Below are positions 18,496 through 25,573 of a stretch of DNA of 64,000 nt, in pieces. This DNA comes from Pseudomonas mandelii (lineage in GTDB: Bacteria; Pseudomonadota; Gammaproteobacteria; Pseudomonadales; Pseudomonadaceae). Numbering within the stretch: the stretch's first letter is position 1; every line of letters starts with the position of its first letter. Under the pieces are notes generated by a model. It was not told the origin of the DNA. It saw only the letters and a list, made by a program, of their open reading frames with translations, and did no database searches. The stretch lies in the NCBI RefSeq assembly GCF_024138395.1, contig NZ_JAMYDU010000004.1, positions 310,001 to 374,000 of the forward strand. Reading direction: 5' to 3'. The position numbers and the translations under genes were made by a program.

Positions 18496-18562
18496 ACGAT
18501 TTGCGTCTGAGTGAAGAACGGATGCGCCTGGTCGCTGAAAGCACCCACGATTTCGCCATTCA
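18494..18562 (+). pseudogene. PAS-domain (sensor kinase) fragment
   Basis: 22 codons read DLRLSEERMRLVAESTHDFA then I, the usual opening of a PAS domain in sensor kinases. The similarity ends abruptly at about 18,562. Too short to be a gene; it shows that a sensor gene was cut here. Confidence 0.5.
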
Positions 18563-18674
18563 TAAATATAACCGTTTGCCTATCCCTTATCGTAAGGGGG
18601 AAACGGTGTCCTGTCTTTCATGGGACTCGTTCACAAAGAAAGGGGCGCGATATCGCTGCTGTAGGCTTCTGGGT

Positions 18675-18965
18675 TCATCTTAACCTCTTGGTACTTCTTT
18701 CATCACTGGTGCCGTAGTACCTTCTTGGCAGCCCGATCCATACCTCTAGGACTTGCTCCAGACGATGCTGTTTTTTTCTCCACACAGGACCATCGATTTC
18801 CCCATCATCCATAGCTTGGAGTATGTCGTCCTTCGCTTCGCGATACTCCAACAATGACGCCGCCATGGCGTCCAAGAAGGCTGAATGGAAATTCATATCG
18901 TTACCTACGGATGAATGGTGCCTCATCACAGTATGGTCCTTATCCAAGCATGCACTCGACTCCAT
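18675..18965 (-). CDS. Small hypothetical protein
   Basis: 96 codons; an internal start at MNFHSAFLDAM (18,896) is equally possible. The central part is helical and acidic (LLEYREAKDDILQAMDDGEI), with a basic C-terminus. I recognise no family. It may be genuine island cargo or a chance frame among debris. Confidence 0.35.
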   Translation of the reverse strand: MESSACLDKDHTVMRHHSSVGNDMNFHSAFLDAMAASLLEYREAKDDILQAMDDGEIDGPVWRKKQHRLEQVLEVWIGLPRRYYGTSDERSTKRLR

Positions 18966-19120
18966 GATGGATGGGGCAAGCAGTCCTCCAATGCCTCAGC
19001 CAGAATGGCTAATCCGCGGCGATTCTTCGCTTTGTAGAAATTTCCAAGCAAGCTGCAATAGCTACCTCACATGGGCATTGCCGGTACTATGCTTGGGGTT
19101 TCTCGAAGGGAATCGACACC

Positions 19121-19336
19121 ATGCCAAGCGATTATTCACTGTCGGATCTACTGGAAAGGCTGTACGAAAACCAGCACGCCCTGGAGGCGGCCATTATGGA
19201 ATTGACACTACTGGTTGAGCAGCAAGGGGCTTCGGAAGTGGGCGGAAATGTCCGTGGCGCCCTAGAAACGATGAGAGAAAACGCTGGCCATATCAAACAA
19301 GGCTTGGCCCGACTGACGAAACGCGACATTGGTTAA
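19121..19336 (+). CDS. Small conserved hypothetical protein of Pseudomonas mobile elements
   Basis: 71 residues, apparently all alpha-helical (SLSDLLERLYENQHALEAAI, NVRGALETMRENAGHIKQGL). It resembles a small hypothetical protein often seen on Pseudomonas islands, from memory of the LTDLLERLYNNQ-type N-terminus and the NAGHIKQGL C-terminus. It probably forms a helical bundle or dimer. Function unknown. GAAGGGAA before the ATG is a weak ribosome binding site. Confidence 0.55.
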   Translation: MPSDYSLSDLLERLYENQHALEAAIMELTLLVEQQGASEVGGNVRGALETMRENAGHIKQGLARLTKRDIG

Positions 19337-19991
19337 CCGATAATGTCTAACTTCGCGCTCCACATCGGTGGCTACGGTTGCCACCCTGCTTCAACCAGGT
19401 ACTCCGATTCATAAACGATGGATCTATACTTATTAACCCCGTTTCCAATTGCGGGTGCTGCCATGACTGAAAAATATTTCATTGGCATGCTTTTGGCGCT
19501 GGGCGTGGTATGGATTGCGGTTGTTTGATGGATCGTGGCTCTGTATGTGGGAGGCACCTTCCAGTGACAGGATGTGAAAGGAATCCCAGTGGCCAGGACG
19601 GACTCCACCTAGGCCTCTACAGCTTCGGGTGGAAATTGAATTACCAGCCAAATATGCGTCTGGGTGGAGCTTCTCAGGATTCGAAAAATCCGGCAAACAG
19701 GCATCATCCACCATTACGTGGGAGTTTGTGTAGAAAGGGAACGAATTGTATGGTCAGCCCATCTTCTGCCACCCAGCACTGATGAGCGGTAAATCGAGCT
19801 TGCGCTAATGTATCCGGACTCAGTGTGAGCACGGATAGCGCTCGGCCCTTGATGAGTAGTCGCTCCTGCCTGTCCTTTATAAGGGGCTCAGCCTCAAAAA
19901 CTACTATCGTTCCCAGGTTTTCAGCCAGGATGTCTGCCGTTTATCGTCATCAGTTACTGACGTCGCAAAAGCCGATGGTGAAGCGTACGGA
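19337..19991. other. Gap without a recognised gene
   Basis: A tiny frame at 19,462-19,527 (+) would give a 21-residue hydrophobic peptide (MTEKYFIGMLLALGVVWIAV plus V), which looks like a single membrane helix but has no ribosome binding site. Longer frames on either strand do not resemble proteins. The region is probably remnant DNA up to the IS110 element. Confidence 0.4.
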
Positions 19992-21007
19992 TCAAGCCAA
20001 AAGCTGTGAGTTGTAGGTGCCGCCCTTGGTTAATAACACCCAGATGATTCTGGCCATTTTGTTCGCCAGGACACAGGCCACTTTGTTCAGAGGCTTGCGG
20101 GCGAGCAAGTTTTTGGCCCACCTACCGAGGGCGTCGGTTCGGTGATCGACTCGATACAAAACGGTGTGAGCGCCCTGTACAAGCAGGCTTCTTAGGTATT
20201 TATCGCCCCGTTTGCTGATGCCGAGGAGGACCGTTTCGCCACCTGTTGAATACTGTCGCGGCACCAACCCCAGCGATGCGGCGAAGTCGCGGGACGATTT
20301 GAAAACCGAAGCGTCGCCGACATCGGCCACCAGAGCGCTAACGATGAGGGGGCCGATGCCGGGGATGCTTTGCAAGCGTTGGCCGGCGTCAATTTGGACG
20401 AGGTTTTGCTTGATCTCGACATCAAGTTTTTTGATCTCGCCACTCAGCTGCCGAATATCTTCAAGCATGCGCTCAATGGCGTTTATCAAACGGATGGGAA
20501 GTTCACAGCTGTGCATCAGGCCCGAGACCCGATCAAGGGCGGCGTATCCGGCGGGAAAGATGACGCCGAACTCCAGGAGAAATCCATGCACTTGATTGAT
20601 GACGGCGGTGCGTCGACCGACCAAAGACTTACGCAGTCGGTGCTCAGTGCACAGCACCTGCTGTTCTACGGTTTTGACTTGGACCGAACGGGTTCTAGGG
20701 CGCGAGGCCGCTTCACAAATGGCCTCGGCATCAATGAAGTCGTTTTTGTTGCCGGTGACATAGGCCTTTACATGTTGTGGTGCGATCAACTGCACTTGAT
20801 GGCCTTGCTCCTGATTTTCCGGGCAAGCCACTGAGAACCGCCGCAGGACTCCATGGCAATTTTGCAGGTCGAAAGCTGCGCCAGATAAGGGAGCAATTGG
20901 TTGCGGTTGAGCTTTTTACGCAGCACCTGATGGCCCCTGGCGTCCTGTCCATGCAGGTGGAAAGTGTTCTTGCCGATGTCGATACCCAGAAGCGTCACGG
21001 TATTCAT
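19992..21007 (-). mobile_element. IS110-family transposase gene with one frameshift
   Basis: The N-terminal frame (21,007-20,786) has the RuvC-like DEDD start LLGIDIGKNTFHLHGQD and MESCGGSQWLARKI. The second frame (20,831-19,992) continues EQGHQVQLIAPQHVKAYV, NKNDFIDAEAI, then the transposase_20 half with QSIPGIGPLIVSALVADVGD, FAASLGLVPRQYSTGGE and RGDKYLRSLLVQGA including its conserved Ser region. A single base change in frame near 20,815-20,825 separates them. IS110 elements lack standard terminal repeats, so the ends cannot be set. Probably inactive unless the frameshift is an error. Confidence 0.88.
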
Positions 21008-21153
21008 GAGAAATCCTCCTTCGGTAAAGAGAGCGCCCCGGCAAGTTTAGACTCGCCGAGGTTCTCGCCGGGCTGACCATCTCATTAGGGACGGCATGCG
21101 CCAAAATTCGTCCTACAATCTACGGTTCATCCCACGTAATGGAGCACACGATA

Positions 21154-21362
21154 TGGCCTCACCAGGTTCCCATCGGCCTAAAGAGAAAGACCGCGACATT
21201 GCTAAGCGACGCAGCACCCGGGGCGCTCCATCACCTAATGAAACTGATAGTTCCCTGGAGGACTATTACAAGTCGTGGTACCACTCGACCACTTGTGAAT
21301 GTGGCTGCGGCGGAGCCGGTAAAAACTGGATTGTCCGACAAAGGGAAAGAAATAAGAAATAA
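21154..21362 (+). CDS. Small hypothetical protein ending in a heptamer repeat
   Basis: About 69 residues from the ATG at 21,154: a charged N-terminus (SHRPKEKDRDIAKRRSTRGA), an acidic-aromatic segment (SSLEDYYKSWYHSTT) and a Cys/Gly motif CECGCGGAG. The end of the frame lies inside an AATAAGA repeat array, so the C-terminus depends on copy number. No family recognised. Could be chance coding. Confidence 0.35.
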
Positions 21363-21391
21363 GAAATAAGAAATAAGAAATAAGAAATAAG
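21351..21391. repeat. Heptanucleotide tandem repeat, AATAAGA about 5.9 copies
   Basis: Five perfect AATAAGA units plus AATAAG. The repeat length is not a multiple of three, so slippage changes the reading frame. It lies between a small plus-strand frame and the 3' end of the minus-strand gene at 21,414. Confidence 0.95.
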
Positions 21392-21413
21392 CAGTTTTCA
21401 ATGCATCGAGCAG

Positions 21414-21692
21414 TTAGACAATATCCTGCCGCTCGGTCTCGATTTGTCGCCATAAGGCTGCTTCAATAAACTCCGCATACTGTTCGGCTAGCGCCGCGCA
21501 GGCATTGCGTCCGACGTCGGTGGACACGCCATTTTCGTCATATACCTGGGCTGACACCACGCGAAACTCCATCTCACGATAGCCACAGGCATCCCAGTCA
21601 CTGGTGGTGGCCTCCGAATTGGGCGGCACATCCAGCAAAGAGGTCACCTCACATTGCAGGCAGTATTGGTCGATGTTCACCTCATACGGCAT
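21414..21692 (-). CDS. Hypothetical protein
   Basis: 92 residues. It contains a CxxC pair near the N-terminus (YCLQCEVTSLLDVPPN), a central REMEFRVVSAQVYDENG beta-like stretch and a C-terminal helix (FIEAALWRQIETERQDI). No family recognised. It is oriented away from the 249-residue gene that starts 200 bp to the right. Composition and length look like a real cargo gene. Confidence 0.5.
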   Translation of the reverse strand: MPYEVNIDQYCLQCEVTSLLDVPPNSEATTSDWDACGYREMEFRVVSAQVYDENGVSTDVGRNACAALAEQYAEFIEAALWRQIETERQDIV

Positions 21693-21917
21693 ATGCGCCT
21701 CCCGCTATCGCCGGATCTGGTGCGCACAGTTATTTTGAGCGCTGACCTGGACGAAAGTGCAGGGGAAAGCTTGATCAAGCGAATGCTGTTTTTCTGACCG
21801 TCAACCTAGGCTGAAGCTCAAAACCCAGACGCTGCAGCTCGTCGACTAATCCTCGCAGCATACTTACGACTCGATTACTGTACATGCAACCAGCACTTGT
21901 ACAGCGAACCCGTCTCG

Positions 21918-22646
21918 ATGAATTTTGAACAGGCTAAAGCGCTGAGGTTTCAGCAGTGGCGCTCAACCCTCGACGATCACGATTTCAGATTGCAAAACCC
22001 CGAAGCGCACCGGCAACACCTTTACGCCATGGCTTGCACGCTGGTCGCCGAAGGGTTGATCGATGCGCTCGAGCAATACGATATGAATGAAATGGCCAAC
22101 GCCGCGTACTGGCATGCCATTGAAGAATTGCAGAGCCATCCTGTCCGCTATTGCGGCGCATCATCCTATGCCGTCGTGGCCTGCGACGGCGTCCTGACAC
22201 TGGGGGAAATCAGACAAACCATTTTCCATGCGAGAAGGGAGAATGAGGACGAAATTCGGATTACCTACGACGGCAAGGTCTACCGCGACGACACCGGAGC
22301 AAATCTGGTTTTCAACCCCTCGGGCATCACGGCACGCATCGAAGGCCTTATGCTGACCCTGCCCGATGGTCGACTGTTTGATCTCATCGAGACGGGTCGG
22401 ATGATTCTCGGCGTCATCCATCAGCCAACTGAAGACCCCGATATGTATCGTGCTTTAATCGATGCAGCGCAGGTTGCGCTGGAAGGTCGCGACCTGAATG
22501 CTTACGAAAAGATGCGGCCTTTTATAGATCTGGCCAAGTTCAGAACCTGCCCCGTTTGCCTCGACCGCTTTGATCGAAAAGACGATTGCTTAACCTGTTC
22601 AGGACAAGGCTTCGTTGTTAAGTCGCCAGGTTCTGGTCTGCGCTGA
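21918..22646 (+). CDS. Hypothetical protein with C-terminal zinc-ribbon-like CxxC pairs
   Basis: 242 residues from the ATG at 21,918 (seven codons earlier is possible). The N-terminal half is mostly helical (FEQAKALRFQQWRSTLDDHD; YAMACTLVAEGLIDALEQYD). The middle is beta-rich (ENEDEIRITYDGKVYRDDTG). The C-terminus carries CPVCLDRF and CLTCSGQGF, two CxxC pairs 15 residues apart like a DnaJ-type zinc ribbon. Function unknown. The stop lies 24 bp before the SRAP start, so the two are probably co-transcribed. Confidence 0.65.
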   Translation: MNFEQAKALRFQQWRSTLDDHDFRLQNPEAHRQHLYAMACTLVAEGLIDALEQYDMNEMANAAYWHAIEELQSHPVRYCGASSYAVVACDGVLTLGEIRQTIFHARRENEDEIRITYDGKVYRDDTGANLVFNPSGITARIEGLMLTLPDGRLFDLIETGRMILGVIHQPTEDPDMYRALIDAAQVALEGRDLNAYEKMRPFIDLAKFRTCPVCLDRFDRKDDCLTCSGQGFVVKSPGSGLR

Positions 22647-22670
22647 AAACAGAACCGGAGGGCTCCAATC

Positions 22671-23318
22671 GTGTGCGGACGTCTTTCTCAATCCTGCGGC
22701 ATTCAGGACTTTGTCGCGGCGCTCAACATTCCAAACGCACTGATCAACTATGCAGGCGACCAGCCTTTCGAACTCTACAATGCCGCCCCGTCCAGTCAGC
22801 TCGCCCTCTTGCACCAGGAAGGTCAGTTTCTGCGGGCCGACATGGTGCGCTGGGGCTGGCGGCCGCACTGGGCCAAGGACCGCGCCGCCTCCAGGGCCCA
22901 GGTAGAGAGAGTCAACCATAATCCCTACTTCAGAGCGATCTGGCCACACCGGGCGATCGTCGCGATCGACAACTGGTTTGAATGGGTTGCTGAAGGCGGA
23001 CCGAAGAAGCAGCCCTACCTCATCCGCCGGAAGGATCGCGCACCAATCCTCTGCACCGCGATCGGCCAGTACCCCAGTGCCGAGCATGAATCGGGCGAGC
23101 ATGACGGCTTCGTGTTCCTCAGCTCCGACAGCAACGGCGGCATGGTAGATTCTCACGACTGGCGGCCAGTGACACTCAATCCCGAGCTGGCCCGGGAATG
23201 GTTGAATCCGGCTACATCGAAAGAACGCGCTGAGCAAATAATGCTCTTGCAATGGGAACCGACCGAGGCTTTCGAGTGGTTCAAGATCGACCGCCCTGTG
23301 GGCAGCAAAGCGACTTGA
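22671..23318 (+). CDS. SRAP-family (YedK/HMCES-like) protein lacking the catalytic Asn
   Basis: 215 residues, a full-length SRAP domain. Cys2 (MCGR), which forms the covalent link to abasic sites after Met removal, is present, as are the Glu of the FYEW-like motif (WFEW, Glu104) and the His of SHDWRPV (His162). The NAR motif that supplies the third active-site residue (Asn75 in Escherichia coli YedK) reads RAQ at residues 75-77, so Asn is replaced by Arg. YedK shields abasic sites in single-stranded DNA. Here DNA crosslinking may be slowed or changed. Close relatives occur on ICEs. It follows the 242-residue gene by 24 bp. Confidence 0.85.
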   Translation: MCGRLSQSCGIQDFVAALNIPNALINYAGDQPFELYNAAPSSQLALLHQEGQFLRADMVRWGWRPHWAKDRAASRAQVERVNHNPYFRAIWPHRAIVAIDNWFEWVAEGGPKKQPYLIRRKDRAPILCTAIGQYPSAEHESGEHDGFVFLSSDSNGGMVDSHDWRPVTLNPELAREWLNPATSKERAEQIMLLQWEPTEAFEWFKIDRPVGSKAT

Positions 23319-23394
23319 TAATCCTATCAGCGCCCCCCTGCCTAACCTTACTGTTGACTCTATGGGTGTCTGGACAGCATTGGTAACTCAAACA

Positions 23395-23470
23395 CACCAT
23401 CCAGATTTATGATCCATGATCACTAGCTCGCCGCTAATGCTCACGCTGGTTGTTGATGGTGAGATGCCAT
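23395..23470 (-). pseudogene. Fragment of an adenine methylase C-terminus
   Basis: The minus strand reads SISGELVIMDHKSGWCV with a stop. It matches the end of the methylase at 24,232 (EMSGELVIMNWEP) also at the DNA level (about 17 of 21 bases). Nothing upstream continues it. It appears to be a leftover of a second copy or of a rearranged one. Confidence 0.5.
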
Positions 23471-23559
23471 GATAATCGTTACATTTTTAGTCAGTGCGAT
23501 GCCCGAAAACGGCTATTAGTTTGACCACCCTATTTGTCGACAGGGTGGCCTGCACCTAA

Positions 23560-24156
23560 TTAGAATATACTTTTGATAAATGCCGCAATTTTTGCAAAAA
23601 CCTCTTTGATGGCCTCGAATGCACCCTGAATCCAACTTGATAATGTTCTGATTGCATTAACTATGAAACCAGTAATCTCATTGACAACAGCCCCAAAACC
23701 TTCCTCAACAACGGTCTTCATGAAATTTACAAGGCTGTTTTGCTCCGACGGGCTCATGTTAGCGCCAAGTTCTTGTGCTTTATCATAGGCCTTGTCAATT
23801 CCTGTTCTGGCGTTATTTATGACGTTGCTTTTGCATTTCTCCATTTGTTGCTCAAAGTCACTCTTGGCGTTGCTGTCTCCCATTGATTTTTTATAGGTAG
23901 TTGTAGCGGCTGTAATCTCATTGTGAGCCTGGTCAGCGGTAGCGGTGGCGCTTGTATTGGCCACGGCCTTTATCTGCTGAATGGCGTCATCAAGAGCATC
24001 ACTGTTAGACGCTGGAAGAGGTTGCATTTCCTCCAATGAAATTCGACCCTTCGTCGAAGGTTTTAAATTTGCGACACTTTGGTATGCCTGTGCGCGCTGC
24101 TCTTTCATGACAGCCAGAAAATCGTTTGAAGCGAGAGTTGCAGAAGTCATGTCCAT
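23560..24156 (-). CDS. Unknown protein with amphipathic C-terminus, low GC
   Basis: 198 residues with a convincing start: AAGGA lies six bases before the ATG at 24,156. Residues 1-45 are polar; about 55-130 look like a long helical, possibly coiled-coil region (DALDDAIQQIKAVANTSATA, DFEQQMEKCKSNVINNARTG). Residues 145-198 hold alternating hydrophobic helices (FGAVVNEITGFIVNAIRTL, IQGAFEAIKEVFAKIAAFIK). There is no signal peptide. The pattern recalls secreted or membrane-inserting proteins such as translocators or bacteriocins, but I recognise no family. GC content is well below both neighbours. It lies between two copies of an adenine methylase 3' end, which suggests separate arrival. Confidence 0.7.
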   Translation of the reverse strand: MDMTSATLASNDFLAVMKEQRAQAYQSVANLKPSTKGRISLEEMQPLPASNSDALDDAIQQIKAVANTSATATADQAHNEITAATTTYKKSMGDSNAKSDFEQQMEKCKSNVINNARTGIDKAYDKAQELGANMSPSEQNSLVNFMKTVVEEGFGAVVNEITGFIVNAIRTLSSWIQGAFEAIKEVFAKIAAFIKSIF

Positions 24157-24231
24157 TTTTCCTTGTGCGATTTGAGAGTTCCCGGGGTTTTCCTTGCCGC
24201 GGCTTCACTGTAGCAGAACAAAATGAATGGC

Positions 24232-24936
24232 CTAGAACAGCCCACCTAATGCCGCCGGCTCCCAGTTCATGATCACCAGTTCACCGCTCATCTCGGCCTT
24301 TCCCTGCCGTTGGTTGGTGTTGCAATAGCGGATGTCCAATCTCTCTAGGTGAAAGCCCTCGAAAACCCGCCGGATATCGGGATAATCGTTGATGCTGACC
24401 ATGACCTTACCTTTGCAGCGGCGCATGAAGTCGGCCATCCGCTCATAGTTCTCGAACGGAAAGTCCACGCCGTAGCCGGCGGTCTGCCAGTAAGGCGGGT
24501 CCATGTAATGGAAGGTATGAGCACGGTCGTAGCGTTCAGCGCATTCAAGCCAAGGGAGGTTTTCGACGTAGGTGCCGGACAGGCGCTGCCAGGCGGCCGA
24601 GAGGTTTTCCTCGATCCGCAGCAGGTTGATGGCCGGGCCGGTGGTGGCGGTGCCGAACGTCTGCCCGGTGACCTTGCCGGCGAAGGCATGGTGTTGCAGG
24701 TAGAAGAATCGAGCGGCGCGCTGGATGTCGGTGAGGGTTTCGGGGCGGGTCATCTTCTGCCACTCGAACACCTGGCGAGAACTGAGCGCCCATTTGAATT
24801 GACGCACGAACTCTTCCAGGTGGTTCTGCACGACGCGGTACAGCGTCACCAGGTCGCCGTTGATGTCATTGAGAACTTCGACGGGCGCGGCTTGGGGCCG
24901 CATGAAGTACAGCGCGGCGCCGCCGTGTGAGCTGGC
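24232..24936 (-). pseudogene. D12-class adenine-N6 DNA methylase, 5'-truncated
   Basis: The remaining frame begins SHGGAALYFM at about 24,936, i.e. in the middle of the FAGGA motif I that binds S-adenosylmethionine, and continues to a normal C-terminus. The catalytic DPPY is present (FHYMDPPYWQTAGYGVDF), as is the target-recognition region. The first 35 or so codons (WxGGKR, motif X and half of motif I) are gone, so it is probably inactive, though translation could begin at the ATG 24,903 and give 223 residues. It is of the phage Dam type. Confidence 0.8.
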
Positions 24937-25140
24937 GGGAGATTAGGCACATAAGGACGCCTTGTGCGCCGCACGATATTTTCCTTGCCCCATAAGATTT
25001 AGCTCGCTGTTCAGTGCACAGTTGCCGCAATGCCAGAAAGCGACTTTTAAGGCGTTTCAGCGGGTTTTTTGGCACTGAAATCTAGCTCGAACGCCCGTCG
25101 TTACTGCTTGCTTGTGCCAAAGCTGTCACTAGCTCAGATA

Positions 25141-25204
25141 TCCGTGGGAGTAAATGTGGGAGAAATTTTTCAAGCATGAAAAGCCCAACCTAAAAAATTG
25201 GGCT
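25141..25204. other. Element-end module (repeat plus hairpin), copy 2
   Basis: GGGAGTA (25,146) and GTGGGAG (25,156) words followed by a hairpin, AGCCCAA (25,182-25,188) pairing with TTGGGCT (25,198-25,204), whose loop CTAAAAAA matches the one at 13,028-13,035. The tRNA-like 3' end begins 16 bp further on. This is the arrangement expected at the tRNA-side end of an integrated element. Confidence 0.5.
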
Positions 25205-25220
25205 AACTCATTGAAAAATA

Positions 25221-25266
25221 TGGTCGGGACGGAGTGATTCGAACACTCGACCCCTAGCACCCCATA
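25221..25266 (-). other. 3' half of a tRNA-Pro(GGG)-like gene, probable attachment-site copy
   Basis: On the minus strand the sequence gives an anticodon loop and 3' stem (ATGGGGT, GCTAG), a full T arm (GAGTG-TTCGAAT-CACTC), the acceptor 3' strand CGTCCCG and ACCA. The 5' half is not tRNA: instead the anticodon stem-loop is mirrored into a hairpin (25,254-25,280: CTAGC ACCCCAT AA ATGGGGT A GCTAG). A 3' half alone is the usual footprint of an integrase that targets tRNA genes. The identity Pro(GGG) is inferred from the loop. Confidence 0.6.
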
Positions 25267-25318
25267 AATGGGGTAGCTAGATACTCCAAGTTTTTCCGCC
25301 GACCATGCCTGTAGGGCT

Positions 25319-25346
25319 AAAAAAAACCCGGCACTAAGGCCGGGTT
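25319..25346 (-). terminator. Rho-independent terminator
   Basis: Minus strand: AACCCGGC, loop CTTAGT, GCCGGGTT then a run of T. It is 230 bp past the end of the integrase gene and reads in the same direction, so it probably ends that transcript. Confidence 0.75.
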
Positions 25347-25573
25347 ACCCACCCTCTCCAAGACGCAGCCCCCAAATGAGAGGGATGGAGAGCTGACAAG
25401 AGCGCGCGGGGGCGAGATATTGCCAAATGGCGTCATTCTGCGCAACAAAAGCCTCTTTCCGACCCTCTCCAACACATCAGGTGACGTGTGAACTCCAAAC
25501 CTCTAGGAGCAGCCCGCGCCAGATGCACTCAAGCAAGCGGCGAAATCCGTTGTCACCGCTCAAAGACCGCACC

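Noticed and set aside
24349..24930. 193-codon plus-strand frame
   Set aside because: Antisense to the adenine methylase, whose DPPY motif is clear.
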